A stretch of 64,000 bases of DNA from Proteinivorax hydrogeniformans (GCF_040515995.1 NZ_CP159485.1:806001-870000), one strand, 5' to 3'; counted from the first letter of the stretch, positions 32,632 to 41,771 are shown. The notes: generated by a model not told the origin, from the sequence alone. Translations and numbers: made by a program.

Positions 32632-33972
32632 ATGCTAAAAGAAAGAGAACAATGGAAGTCACGGTTAGGATTTATCCTGGCAGCCACAGGTTCTGCCGTA
32701 GGGCTGGGCAATGTATGGAGGTTTCCATTTGTTGCCGGTGAACAAGGTGGTGCAGCTTTCTTAGTTATCTATCTGATAGCGGTAGCTTTTATAGGTTATC
32801 CCTTGATGGTCACCGAAATTTCAATCGGTAGAAAAACTCAAAGAAACCCGATAGGGGCGTTTAAGGCACTAGCTCCTAATACTCCATGGTGGATTGTAGG
32901 AGGAGTGAGTGTTTTAGCAGGGTTTATTATATTAAGTTATTATTCAGTAATAGCTGGTTGGTCTCTAGCTTTTATCATAGAATCAATAGCTGGCTTTCCG
33001 GAAGGGATAGAGGCAACAGATCAACTCTTTGGCGGTCATAAAACAGGAATTGCTAAGCCGATTTTTTATCATGCACTGTTTATGGTGATTGTAATAGGTG
33101 TAATTTCCGCAGGTGTAGTCAAAGGAATACAGAGGGTAGTACAATGGTTGATGCCTATATTAGTAGTACTTTTACTCATGGTGGTCGTCAGGTCTGTAAC
33201 TTTACCTGGTGCAAGTGAAGGAATAGCATTTTTGTTTAGGCCAGACTTTAGTGCAGTTTCTTGGGATACTATTTTAAGTGCTGTAGGTCAGTCCTTCTTC
33301 ACGTTAAGTCTTGGAATGGGTGCTATTATAACTTATGGTAGTTATCTTTCCGCAAAGGAGAACATTCCTAGTAGCTCAGTTCAGGTAATAGGTGCAGACA
33401 CTTTGATTGCCATTATTTCTGGCCTAGCTATATTCCCAGCAGTTTTTGCTTTAGGATTTGCTCCTGATGAAGGCGCAGGTTTAGTATTTGTTACGTTACC
33501 TGCTGTATTTGCAGAAATGCCTTTTGGTGGGGGGGTTGGATTTTTATTCTTTGTACTGTTATCCATAGCCGCCCTTACCTCTGCTATATCACTTCTAGAG
33601 GTGGTTGTATCATATTTTGTTGATGAAAAAGATTGGCCAAGGAAGAAAGCGGCAGCAAGCATAGGTATAGCAGCCTTTTTCGTAGGGTTGTTACCGGTGT
33701 TGGGTTACAGTGCTTTAGATCATATTAAATTCTTAGGTATGGATATTCTAGACACTTACGACTTTTTTGCAGATAGCATCATGTTACCTCTCGGTGGTGC
33801 TTTGACAGCGGCGTTTGCCGGACATGTATGGAGCACAAAATCCTTAATGGAAGAGGCAAATAAAGAAAGTAAATCGTTTAGGATAGGAAGTTGGGTAGGC
33901 CCCTTTTTAAAATATATAATTCCAATTGGCATTATAATTGTTATGATTGCTGGAATTATTGAAGTGCTTTAA
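32632..33972 (+). CDS. Sodium:neurotransmitter symporter (NSS/SNF family)
   Basis: A 446-residue LeuT-fold carrier. The N-terminal WKSRLGFILAATGSAVGLGN and VWRFPFVAGEQGGAAF contain the sodium and substrate residues of membrane segment 1; GMGAIITYGSYLS is the segment 6 region; LTSAISLLEV carries the segment 8 sodium-site residues. Bacterial members import amino acids (tryptophan, tyrosine, leucine, alanine) with Na+. The length of about 446 with 11 segments resembles MhsT/Tyt1. Ribosome binding site CAGGAGGGAG. Monocistronic. Confidence 0.95.
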   Translation: MLKEREQWKSRLGFILAATGSAVGLGNVWRFPFVAGEQGGAAFLVIYLIAVAFIGYPLMVTEISIGRKTQRNPIGAFKALAPNTPWWIVGGVSVLAGFIILSYYSVIAGWSLAFIIESIAGFPEGIEATDQLFGGHKTGIAKPIFYHALFMVIVIGVISAGVVKGIQRVVQWLMPILVVLLLMVVVRSVTLPGASEGIAFLFRPDFSAVSWDTILSAVGQSFFTLSLGMGAIITYGSYLSAKENIPSSSVQVIGADTLIAIISGLAIFPAVFALGFAPDEGAGLVFVTLPAVFAEMPFGGGVGFLFFVLLSIAALTSAISLLEVVVSYFVDEKDWPRKKAAASIGIAAFFVGLLPVLGYSALDHIKFLGMDILDTYDFFADSIMLPLGGALTAAFAGHVWSTKSLMEEANKESKSFRIGSWVGPFLKYIIPIGIIIVMIAGIIEVL

Positions 33973-33992
33973 AATACAGCTGTAAAATTGAA

Positions 33993-34039
33993 TGACAAAA
34001 GCCACATTTATGTATCTGACATATATGTGGCTTTTGTCA
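33993..34039 (+). terminator. Hairpin after the NSS gene
   Basis: TGACAAAAGCCACAT pairs perfectly with ATGTGGCTTTTGTCA around a 17-nt loop. The T-rich strand is inside the stem and no long T run follows, so termination is likely but not certain. Confidence 0.6.
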
Positions 34040-34261
34040 GCTCTTTGTTTATAATAACAATCAGCAAGCCATGAGTAAGTAAATGGCTGTTGATGAGGTT
34101 TTTCTTTTTGGTCTGATGCTTAGGCTTAAGATAAATTAAATATTTATTAATATATTAAATAAGCTTAATATATATTGCAATTAAAGAGTTCTAAGCTATA
34201 TTATATATTAATGGGTAAATACACTACTGGTTATAGTTAACCAAGTTGGGAGGGGTTTAAA

Positions 34262-35140
34262 ATAAAAAAAGTAATATCTTTATTGCTGCTTACTTTCCTT
34301 TTAGTAGGCTGTAGCGTTAACATCAACATAGGGCTTAACTCCAAAAGGTATGAAACTACAAAAGAGCTAAAAGCGGCCTATTATGAAGGAATTAAGCTGG
34401 ACGTTTTAACAAGTACAGGAGACGTTACAGTTGAAAATTGGGACGAGGACATGGTTTTTATAGAAGCTATTATAACGGGGATAGCTTCTACAGAAGAGGC
34501 TGCAGAGAGTAACGCCTATAATACCGAAATCGAAATAGATTCTGATGATAAGCGGATTAAAATAAGAAGTAAAGTTCCTAAAAATATGGATCGCTCCAGC
34601 GGAGCAACAGTAGCTTATAACATAAAAATCCCTAAAGACTTTGGAGGGACTTTTAAATCCAGTACCGGCAAAATAGATATAGCTTCTGCAACAAATGACT
34701 TAAGCATATCAACTAGTACAGGGGATGTAATAATATCTGACCTTAAAGGTGACTTAGATATAAAAACCAGTACCGGTGATGTTTATTTAGGTAGTGTAAA
34801 TGGAAACTTAAAACAAAGAGCAAGCACAGGAGACCTTACCATTGAATATTTAAACGGAACCGTTGATGTCGCAGCCAGCACCGGAAAATTTAACGGAAAA
34901 TTAGAGCTAACGGGCAAAAACAACAAAATTCAAAGTTCAACTGGAGATATAAAGGTTAGTTTAATTAACCCAGCTTTAAGGTTGAGAGCCGACACCAGCA
35001 CCGGCCGCATAGATATAGGTGAGCTAGATCTAAAGTCAGTTACCCTAAAAGATAGAAAAATTGAAGGAGTGCTAAATTCAGAAGATGGAACATTAAAAAT
35101 AACAACATCCACCGGTGATATAGCCATTAATGTGAAGTAG
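34262..35140 (+). CDS. Lipoprotein with DUF4097-type STGD beta repeats, apparent AUA start
   Basis: Starting from ATA 34262, 6 nt after GGGAGGGG, the frame encodes a normal lipoprotein signal (KKVISLLLLTFLLVGCS). There is no ATG, GTG or TTG at a suitable position; the first TTG (34283) would remove the basic n-region and has no ribosome binding site. The 292-residue product is a right-handed beta-type repeat protein with nine S-T-G-[DKR] motifs spaced 17-40 residues apart (TSTGDVTVEN, TSTGDVIISD, TSTGDIAINV and others), the hallmark of DUF4097/YvlB-like putative adhesins. Such proteins sit outside the membrane, often in envelope-stress operons. Function unknown. Confidence 0.75.
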   Translation: MKKVISLLLLTFLLVGCSVNINIGLNSKRYETTKELKAAYYEGIKLDVLTSTGDVTVENWDEDMVFIEAIITGIASTEEAAESNAYNTEIEIDSDDKRIKIRSKVPKNMDRSSGATVAYNIKIPKDFGGTFKSSTGKIDIASATNDLSISTSTGDVIISDLKGDLDIKTSTGDVYLGSVNGNLKQRASTGDLTIEYLNGTVDVAASTGKFNGKLELTGKNNKIQSSTGDIKVSLINPALRLRADTSTGRIDIGELDLKSVTLKDRKIEGVLNSEDGTLKITTSTGDIAINVK

Positions 35141-35230
35141 GTGTTAATGAGAAGTGGAAGGCTTATTAATTAGTCTTGAGCGGTCAATATCTTTACAAAC
35201 AGTACTAATGGGAATAGTATAAACAGTGCG

Positions 35231-35741
35231 GTGTTTTTTCCTCAGATTCGTTTTTTAGTTGTTATACGGATTTTGAGGCTGCTCCGCTTATTTAGTGTTC
35301 TAAAGATGGGACGTTATGTAAGCGAGTCCAGTCACCTTCTCTAAGCACTTAAGGCTAGCCAGACATAAAATAACCGTATTTTTACTAACCATATCCTTTA
35401 TTATAATTATAGTTGGTTCTTTAATGTATATAATTGAAGGCCCAGAAAATGGTTTTGTTAACATTCCAGAGTCCATGTATTGGGCAGTAGTTACTGTTTC
35501 AACTGTAGGGTACGGCGATATTTCCCCTCAAACACCTCTAGGAAAGCTGTTGGCAGGAGTATTGATGATTGTAGGATATGGCATTATAGCTGTACCTACA
35601 GGAATCATATCCCATGGATTGGCAAAAAGTCCAAAAAACCATATAAAACTAAAAAATTGCCTTAGATGCGACTTAGATTTTCCTCGCCATGATGATAAGT
35701 TTTGTTCAAAATGTGGGACTTTGCTGGCATCTAAAAAATAA
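35231..35741 (+). pseudogene. Voltage-gated potassium channel remnant, frameshifted
   Basis: Two frames together give the second half of a voltage-gated-type K+ channel. In the first, PQIRFLVVIRILRLLRLF (from 35240) is an S4 voltage sensor, and KMGRYVSESSHLL runs to a stop at 35342. In the second, which is closed by a stop at 35319, SKHLRLARHKITVFLLTI begins S5, and after 35424 come ESMYWAVVTVSTVGYGDISP (selectivity filter TVGYGD) and the S6 helix. A C-terminal zinc-ribbon (CLRCDLDF ... FCSKCG) follows. S1-S3 are absent upstream. A one-base frameshift between 35319 and 35344 plus the missing N-terminus mark a decayed gene. Confidence 0.75.
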
Positions 35742-35777
35742 CAGTAACAATTTATTTTGAGAGTTTATATCCAACCA

Positions 35778-35823
35778 ATAATAGTGACAAATGTCCAAGC
35801 TTAAGGACATTTGTCACTATTAT
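35778..35823 (+). terminator. Strong hairpin after the channel remnant
   Basis: A perfect 19-bp stem, ATAATAGTGACAAATGTCC and its complement at 35805-35823, around AAGCTTAA, followed by GTGTTTA. Confidence 0.7.
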
Positions 35824-35906
35824 GTGTTTAGCAAAAAAATGCTATCATGTAGTAGGAAGTGCAAGTTATCTTTTTAACAAACAAAATTGCAAGGGGGAAT
35901 AATTTA

Positions 35907-37142
35907 ATGAAAAAGTTTTTAATGATTGTTTTAAGCTTAGTTTTAATAATGGGACTAGCAGTTGGTTGCACCTCAACAGCTGACAATGGTGAAAAGGACT
36001 CAGTGGTAGATAATGGAGATGAAATCGTAGCAGACGGCTTCTATGATGATGGAAGATACAGAGGTATCTATGAAGATAGAGGTGAGCAGCAAGTTAGCAT
36101 TCAATTTCACTTAGAAGATGGTGTTCTTACAGACTTAAGCTACAGGCACCTATATCACTCTGGAGTTGACTACCGCGAAATTGGCGATGATCATGCACTT
36201 TATCCAGTATTAGAGCAACATGATCAAGTTTTAGAGTACTTAGAAGGAAAACCGCTAGAAGCTATTGCAGATTTATACTCCACAGAAGACTTTGTAGATG
36301 ACATCGACGTCTACACAGGAGCTACAATCAGAGGAAGTAAGATAGTTTCTGCTATACAAGATGGCCTAAACAGAGGATTATATACTCCAGATGGTGAATT
36401 TAGCAGAGAGATTACAGAATATGATGATGGAAGATATAGAGGTATTTACGGCGACAGAGGCGAACAACAGGTAAGTATTCAGTTCCATTTAGAAGACAAC
36501 GTGCTTACAGATTTAAGTTATAGACATCTTTATCATTCAGGAATTGATTATCGTGATATGGACGAAGATGATAGCCTATATGCAATTGTTGAGCAACATG
36601 AACAGCTTCTAGAATACTTAGAAGGTAAACCACTAGAAACTATTTTTGATTTACACTCACCTGGAGATTTTGTAGAAGATGTGGATGTTTACACAGGAGC
36701 AACTATTAGAGCAAACAAAGTATTCTCAGCTATGATGGATGGGTTAAATAGAGGGCTGTACTCCCCAGATAATGAGTTTAGTACAGAACTACCTGATTAC
36801 GAAGATGGTCGCTACAGAGGAATTTTTGGCGACAGGGGAGAGCAACAAGTAAGCATTCAGTTTCACCTAGAGGATAATGTGCTTACCGATATAAGCTACA
36901 GACACTTATATCACTCCGGCATTGATTACCGTGATATTGATGAAGACCATACACTTTACCCAGTAGCTGAGCAACACCAACAAATCATTGAATATTTAGA
37001 GGGTAAGTCATTAGAATCAGTTTTTGACCTACACTCTCCTGGTGAATTTATTGAAGATATTGATGGATATACTGGAGCAAGCATTAGAGGAAATAAGGTG
37101 TTCTCTGCTATAATCGATGGACTAAACAGGGGCATCTACTAG
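35907..37142 (+). CDS. Lipoprotein with three FMN-binding-type repeats, candidate multi-flavin electron carrier
   Basis: A 411-residue lipoprotein: signal ending GLAVGC (Cys 21), an acidic linker, then three copies of a 126-residue domain beginning YDDGRYRGIY and ending GLNRGLY. Each resembles the FMN_bind (PF04205) domain, to which the transferase ApbE attaches FMN through a Thr/Ser. The acceptor motifs are DVYTGATI (T140), DVYTGATI (T266) and DGYTGASI (S392). Lipoproteins with two such domains (PplA of Listeria) carry electrons across the wall in flavin-based extracellular electron transfer. No ApbE, Ndh2 or membrane partner is encoded here. ATG 35907 follows AAGGGGG. Flavinylation is inference. 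Confidence 0.75.
   Translation: MKKFLMIVLSLVLIMGLAVGCTSTADNGEKDSVVDNGDEIVADGFYDDGRYRGIYEDRGEQQVSIQFHLEDGVLTDLSYRHLYHSGVDYREIGDDHALYPVLEQHDQVLEYLEGKPLEAIADLYSTEDFVDDIDVYTGATIRGSKIVSAIQDGLNRGLYTPDGEFSREITEYDDGRYRGIYGDRGEQQVSIQFHLEDNVLTDLSYRHLYHSGIDYRDMDEDDSLYAIVEQHEQLLEYLEGKPLETIFDLHSPGDFVEDVDVYTGATIRANKVFSAMMDGLNRGLYSPDNEFSTELPDYEDGRYRGIFGDRGEQQVSIQFHLEDNVLTDISYRHLYHSGIDYRDIDEDHTLYPVAEQHQQIIEYLEGKSLESVFDLHSPGEFIEDIDGYTGASIRGNKVFSAIIDGLNRGIY
36045..37139 (+). repeat. Three in-frame tandem repeats of 378 bp inside the flavolipoprotein gene
   Basis: Equivalent positions at 36045, 36423 and 36801 are spaced exactly 378 bp (126 codons). The second and third copies are most alike (both have HSPGDF/HSPGEF and EDNVLTD), suggesting the most recent duplication. 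The third copy is shortened at its end by the stop codon. Confidence 0.9.
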
Positions 37143-37146
37143 ATGC

Positions 37147-37190
37147 TTATAACACAAAAGGGTCTCTTATGAGGCCCTTTTGTGTTATAA
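37147..37190 (+). terminator. Terminator after the flavolipoprotein gene
   Basis: TTATAACACAAAAGGGTCTC pairs with GAGGCCCTTTTGTGTTATAA around TTAT. Confidence 0.85.
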
Positions 37191-37227
37191 TATAACCTAT
37201 AATTTAGCTTTCTAAGAGGAGGAGCCT

Positions 37228-38625
37228 ATGTTACCACAGCAGTTCGTACTTCTTTACTTGGTGTATGGCTTTGCTTTTGTCAATCTAGGTATCTCAGCCT
37301 TACAGCAAAGTAGTAAACTAAATAGTAATTTTGCCTTTGTAAACAATATAAAATATCTAGGGTATTTCGGAGTTGCTCATGGCATAACTGAGTTTGTAAC
37401 TATGCTTACTTGGACCGGACTATATAATGACTATTACCTACAAATGTTTGTATTTAATAGCCTTCTCAAAGCGGTATCTTTTGTAGCATTATTTCTTTTT
37501 GGGGCAAACCTACTTGCTCCTAAGTTTAAGCGTTATTTTAGCTTTTATATATCTACTGTTTTTAGTGTATGGCTAATGATATTTATTTTTTTAGGCGTAC
37601 GGCACGGTTTTGTTCAACATATAGATCAGCCTATTTATAATATAATATTTATTAGGTACTTTATGGCTTTTCCGGCTGGTGTAATAACATGTATTGCGTT
37701 GCTAACAGATGCTAGTGCTATAAGAAAGTCAAAAATATATAAAATAGCAATTAAGTATAGGGCCCTTGCGATTGCTTTTTTAGTCTACGGTCTACTAGAT
37801 GGATTGATTGTAGGATATCATGACTTTTTTCCCGCTAATCTAATCAATAATGATATGTTTATGGAGGTATTTGGGTTTCCGGTACAAGTAGCAAAAACAT
37901 TAACTGGGATAACTATTAACCTACTTTTTTTAAGAATAATTTATATATTTAACTGGGAAAGAGATGAAAAGTTGCAGCAGCTCAATCAAAGTAAGCTTGT
38001 AAATGACGAGAGAAGAAAATTAGGAAGAGAGATTCATGATAATGTTATTCAAGACCTTTTTGCAACCGGTTTGCAGGTGGAGTTTGCTATAAAGAAAGAA
38101 GATGATGACCTACAGCAAAAACTGCTTCTAGATATAAAAAAAAGCATCAACCATTCTATTAGTTCTATTAGAAAGTTTATGATAAGAGACTCTAGCAAGG
38201 TGATAGATGTAGAAGAATTTAATGAAAATGTGAAAATGTTAGTGGAGCAATTTGATAAAATAATAGATGCAAAAGTTTCCTTTGCTTATAGGATTCCCGA
38301 TTATAACTTAGGTAAGTTAACTAAAGATACAGCCACTCAGATCTATTACATTATTCAAGAAGGGTTAAGCAATGTCGCTAAACATTCAGAAGCTTCAAAA
38401 GTAGAAATTTTATTAACATCTAGCATAAACACTTTAGAGGTAAGAATTATGGATAACGGGATAGGATTTACCATGTCTGAAACAAGTTCTAAAAACATAG
38501 GATTAAACTCTATGAAGCAACGGGCTAAACAAATTAGCGGTAGTTTTCAGATAAATAGTGAGAAAAATACTGGAACAGAAATTTTGATATCAATACCATG
38601 GGGGAATATAAGTGAACAAAATTAA
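37228..38625 (+). CDS. Sensor histidine kinase (NarL-type, HisKA_3)
   Basis: A 465-residue membrane kinase. The N-terminal 240 residues contain about seven hydrophobic segments with few loops, so it probably senses through the membrane. The phosphoacceptor region RRKLGREIHDNVIQDLFATG has H270. The ATPase domain has YYIIQEGLSNVAKHSEAS (N-box) and IMDNGIGFTM (G1). It overlaps the response regulator gene by 14 bp, so the two are co-translated. The signal is unknown; it follows the flavolipoprotein after a terminator, so a functional tie is only positional. Confidence 0.92.
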   Translation: MLPQQFVLLYLVYGFAFVNLGISALQQSSKLNSNFAFVNNIKYLGYFGVAHGITEFVTMLTWTGLYNDYYLQMFVFNSLLKAVSFVALFLFGANLLAPKFKRYFSFYISTVFSVWLMIFIFLGVRHGFVQHIDQPIYNIIFIRYFMAFPAGVITCIALLTDASAIRKSKIYKIAIKYRALAIAFLVYGLLDGLIVGYHDFFPANLINNDMFMEVFGFPVQVAKTLTGITINLLFLRIIYIFNWERDEKLQQLNQSKLVNDERRKLGREIHDNVIQDLFATGLQVEFAIKKEDDDLQQKLLLDIKKSINHSISSIRKFMIRDSSKVIDVEEFNENVKMLVEQFDKIIDAKVSFAYRIPDYNLGKLTKDTATQIYYIIQEGLSNVAKHSEASKVEILLTSSINTLEVRIMDNGIGFTMSETSSKNIGLNSMKQRAKQISGSFQINSEKNTGTEILISIPWGNISEQN

Positions 38626-39247
38626 ATTATTTCTAGTGGAAGACCATAGTATTGTGCGAAAGGGACTTAAACTAATTCTGGATTATCATGAAGATTTCGA
38701 AATATGTGGTGAAGCAGAGTGTATTTCAGAGGCGCTAGAAAATATCTCTAAAGCAAAGCCTGATATAGTTTTATTAGACATAAAATTACCAGATGGCGAT
38801 GGCGTTACTGCCTGTCAGGAAATCAAAAAAAGATGCAGTCAGTGTAGGGTGCTTATTCTAACAGCCTTTACGGAGAAACATATGGTATTAGAAGCCGTAA
38901 AGGCTGGAGCTGATGGTTATTTACTAAAAAGTGCAGAAAGTGATATATTGTTTGATTCGATAATAAAAGTTTATCAGGGTCTATCTGTGTTAGATCCTAA
39001 AATTACTAAAGATGTACTAAAAGAGGTAAAAAGCATCGGAGAAAATGGCGACGACAACTTAACTAGCAAAGAGCAGTTGATTTTAGAGCTAATAAGCTCG
39101 GGGAAAACCAATAAGGAAATAGGTCATCACCTTAATTTAACAGAGAAAACAGTAAGAAACTATATTAGCAAAATTTTTAAAAGGATAAACGTAGCAAATA
39201 GAACAGAAGCTGCTAGATATTGGATGAGAAAGAGTGTCTTCAAATAA
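38612..39247 (+). CDS. Response regulator, NarL/FixJ family
   Basis: A 211-residue two-domain regulator. Receiver: LFLVEDHSIVRKGL acidic pocket, D56 in DIVLLDIKLPDGDG, the threonine in LTAFTEKH, and K in LLKSAE. Output: LuxR-type helix-turn-helix LTSKEQLILELISSGKTNKE followed by LTEKTVRNYISKIFKRINV. Translation starts at GTG 38612, inside the kinase gene, behind GGGGGAAT. Works with the kinase encoded just upstream. Confidence 0.95.
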   Translation: MNKIKLFLVEDHSIVRKGLKLILDYHEDFEICGEAECISEALENISKAKPDIVLLDIKLPDGDGVTACQEIKKRCSQCRVLILTAFTEKHMVLEAVKAGADGYLLKSAESDILFDSIIKVYQGLSVLDPKITKDVLKEVKSIGENGDDNLTSKEQLILELISSGKTNKEIGHHLNLTEKTVRNYISKIFKRINVANRTEAARYWMRKSVFK

Positions 39248-39268
39248 TAACGCCTTTAATTGAATATG

Positions 39269-39319
39269 ATGTTAAAAAGCAAAAACCTAGCTTAACACTA
39301 GGTTTTTGCTTTTTAACAT
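39269..39319. terminator. Perfect bidirectional terminator
   Basis: A 22-bp perfect stem (left 39269-39290, right 39298-39319) with CTTAACA as loop, A-rich on one arm and T-rich on the other, between convergent genes. Confidence 0.9.
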
Positions 39320-39330
39320 TATATTTGTTC

Positions 39331-40707
39331 TCAAACCATTCCCTTAGGGTCGATGGCCTTAAGTATTTCTTCGGTTAGCAGATCTTTTTCCTGCAAAACT
39401 TCCTTTAAGGTTTTGCTTTCCGAGTCTGCTTTAATTCCTAGTTGTGACGCAGCGTCATATCCCAGTATTGGACTTAAACCTGTAACTAACGAAAGGCTTT
39501 CCTCCATCCACTTTTGACAGGTAGATGTATTAGCTTGAATACCGGTTATGCATTTTGTTACTAATGTTTCGGTAGTGTTGGTTAACAGCTCGATTGAATG
39601 TAAAAACGTGTGGGCAATAAGCGGCATCATAACATTAATTTCTAACTGACTTGCTTTACCAGCTGTTGAAACTGCAGCTTCATAACCAATAATTTGGCAG
39701 CAAACCATGTGAGTCATCTCCAAAATAGCGGGGTTTACCTTCCCTGGCATTATGGTAGAACCAGGTTGTATTGGAGGAAGCAATATCTCAGCTAGTCCCG
39801 TTCTAGGACCAGAACTAAGTAAACGAAGATCGCTAGTAATTTTAATTAGATGTATAGCTAGCTCCTTAAGTGTTAACATGCACCGGATGGGTTCATTCAT
39901 GTTTTGCATAAAAGAAAAAATATTAACAGGTTGTCTAAAAGGCGCATTAGTTCTTTTACATACTTCTAATATAGCTTTAGAAGGGTACTTAGGATCTAGA
40001 TTAATTTGTGTGCCAACTGCATTTCCCCCTAAGCCTATTTGGTGTAAATCATTAAGGTTAGACTCTATTTGTTTGATAACAGCCCCTATTGTCTCTGCAA
40101 ACCCAGAAAACTCCTGACCTAGCCGCATTGGCACTCCATCGTGCAAATGTGTTCTACCTGCTTTTAGCACAGGCATAAATTGGTCTGCCTTTTTTTGTAG
40201 CTCCTGTTGAAATCTAGCCAACGCCGGAAGAAGACCCTCAGTGATAGTTTCAACTGCCGCGATGTTTAATGCTGAGGGGAAAGTATCGTTTGTTGATTGC
40301 GACATATTTACATGGTCGTTAGAGTGTATATCTAAAGAACCACCGGCTATCTTTTGAGCTCGATAGGCTATTACTTCATTAGCATTCATATTTTGTGAAG
40401 TGCCAGCGCCAGCTTGATAAACATCAACTACAAATTGATTGTCCCACTTCCCTTCGATAACTTCCTCAGAGGCTGCAATAACAGCCTTCCCGATATCTGG
40501 AGAAAGTAAACCAAGCTCCATATTTGCTGTAGCCGCTGAAGCTTTAATTATTCCCTGTGCTTTAATAAACGAGCGCGGAAGCTTTAGCCCGCTTATAGGG
40601 AAATTTTCAACAGCACGCTGAGTTTGGGGTCCATAGTACGCATCTGAAGGAACCATTATATTTCCTAATGCATCATTTTCCAGCCGAAAATTATTTTTTG
40701 AGTTCAT
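39331..40707 (-). CDS. Fumarase class II / aspartate ammonia-lyase family enzyme
   Basis: A 458-residue homotetrameric lyase. Catalytic and binding motifs are SQSTNDTFPSA, KAGRTHLHDGVPMRLGQE and the flexible loop GSTIMPGKVNPA (usually GSSIMPGKVNP). The N-terminal AYYGPQTQRAVENFPISGLK and DLRLLSSGPRTGLAEI look more like aspartases, whereas some fumarases share the first motif. So it either hydrates fumarate to malate or splits aspartate to fumarate and ammonia. The GSS-to-GST change in the loop is conservative. ATG 40707 follows AGGAGG. No other TCA-cycle or aspartate gene is adjacent, so context does not decide. Confidence 0.85.
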   Translation of the reverse strand: MNSKNNFRLENDALGNIMVPSDAYYGPQTQRAVENFPISGLKLPRSFIKAQGIIKASAATANMELGLLSPDIGKAVIAASEEVIEGKWDNQFVVDVYQAGAGTSQNMNANEVIAYRAQKIAGGSLDIHSNDHVNMSQSTNDTFPSALNIAAVETITEGLLPALARFQQELQKKADQFMPVLKAGRTHLHDGVPMRLGQEFSGFAETIGAVIKQIESNLNDLHQIGLGGNAVGTQINLDPKYPSKAILEVCKRTNAPFRQPVNIFSFMQNMNEPIRCMLTLKELAIHLIKITSDLRLLSSGPRTGLAEILLPPIQPGSTIMPGKVNPAILEMTHMVCCQIIGYEAAVSTAGKASQLEINVMMPLIAHTFLHSIELLTNTTETLVTKCITGIQANTSTCQKWMEESLSLVTGLSPILGYDAASQLGIKADSESKTLKEVLQEKDLLTEEILKAIDPKGMV

Positions 40708-40895
40708 AAAAACCTCCTAGCAAAAATTGTTTTAATACAAGAAAACATTTTATCTAGTGCTTATAAGTTATTATTACCTTGATAATAAATTTGTATAAAA
40801 GTATCGTAATTATTAAATATTTGTGCAAAATTGAAACTTTTTGCATCTTTTATACGTCTATATAAGCAAAGGATATTTTATAAAGGAGGATAAAT

Positions 40896-41771
40896 ATGAT
40901 TTTGTCAGTTAAAGATGTCAGAAAATCTTATGGGAAAGAAGAAGTTTTAAAGGGAATATCTTTCGAAATTACCGAGCCTCAAATTATCGCACTTGTAGGC
41001 CCTAACGGATCAGGCAAAACAACCCTATTAAATGTGATAACTAATTTACTTACATCTAACGGGGGTGAAGTTTCAGTACTAGGTAAAAGTAACAAAAATC
41101 CTGATATTTTCAAAGAAATCTCATATATGCAGGACAACTCTGTGCTTTACGATTACCTAACAGGATATGACCACTTACAGTTTATAGGTGACATACAAGG
41201 GATAACAAAAGAAAAAATTTTAGAAACTGTTAAATGGATTGGGATTGACTCTTACATGCACAAAAAAGTAGGCAATTACTCGTTGGGGATGAAACAGCAC
41301 TTGCTTTTGACAATGGCCATAGTAAATAAGCCCAAGCTATTGATATTAGATGAACCGCTAAATGGATTAGACCCGTCAAACGCTATAAAGATTCGTAAAA
41401 TTATGCTCCAATTATATAAAGCTAATACCACAATATTGCTATCTTCTCATAACTTAGCTGAAATCGACCGTCTAACATCACAGATAATGTTTTTAAAAAA
41501 TGGGAATCTGATAAAAGAAGATATTTCGGTATATGAAAAAACCTGTTATGACTTAAGCTTAGGTAACGTAGATCAAGCAAAAGAAATTCTAGCCAAAAAA
41601 GAGATACCCGTTGAAATAGTAGATGAAAAAGTAAGGGTGTTTAAGGAAGCATCATCCTTATATCCTGTTTTTTTGGCTCTAGAAGAAAATAACATTATCC
41701 TTGATGATATTCAAAAAAAGATATGGGGTTCTGAAGAGCGATACAAAATGATTTTTGGAGAGGATAGCTAA
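40896..41771 (+). CDS. ABC transporter ATP-binding protein
   Basis: A 291-residue ATPase for the duplicated permeases downstream. Walker A is GPNGSGKTT (residues 35-43), signature NYSLGMKQHLLL, Walker B LLILDEPLNGLD and H-loop SSHNLAE. The last 75 residues form a divergent tail. The ribosome binding site is AAAGGAGG. Its last base is the first base of the permease start codon (TAATG arrangement), which implies coupled translation. Confidence 0.92.
   Translation: MILSVKDVRKSYGKEEVLKGISFEITEPQIIALVGPNGSGKTTLLNVITNLLTSNGGEVSVLGKSNKNPDIFKEISYMQDNSVLYDYLTGYDHLQFIGDIQGITKEKILETVKWIGIDSYMHKKVGNYSLGMKQHLLLTMAIVNKPKLLILDEPLNGLDPSNAIKIRKIMLQLYKANTTILLSSHNLAEIDRLTSQIMFLKNGNLIKEDISVYEKTCYDLSLGNVDQAKEILAKKEIPVEIVDEKVRVFKEASSLYPVFLALEENNIILDDIQKKIWGSEERYKMIFGEDS

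Noticed and set aside
36045..37139. Assembly artefact as cause of the 378-bp triple repeat
   Set aside because: The three copies differ at many silent and amino-acid positions, so they are true diverged repeats.
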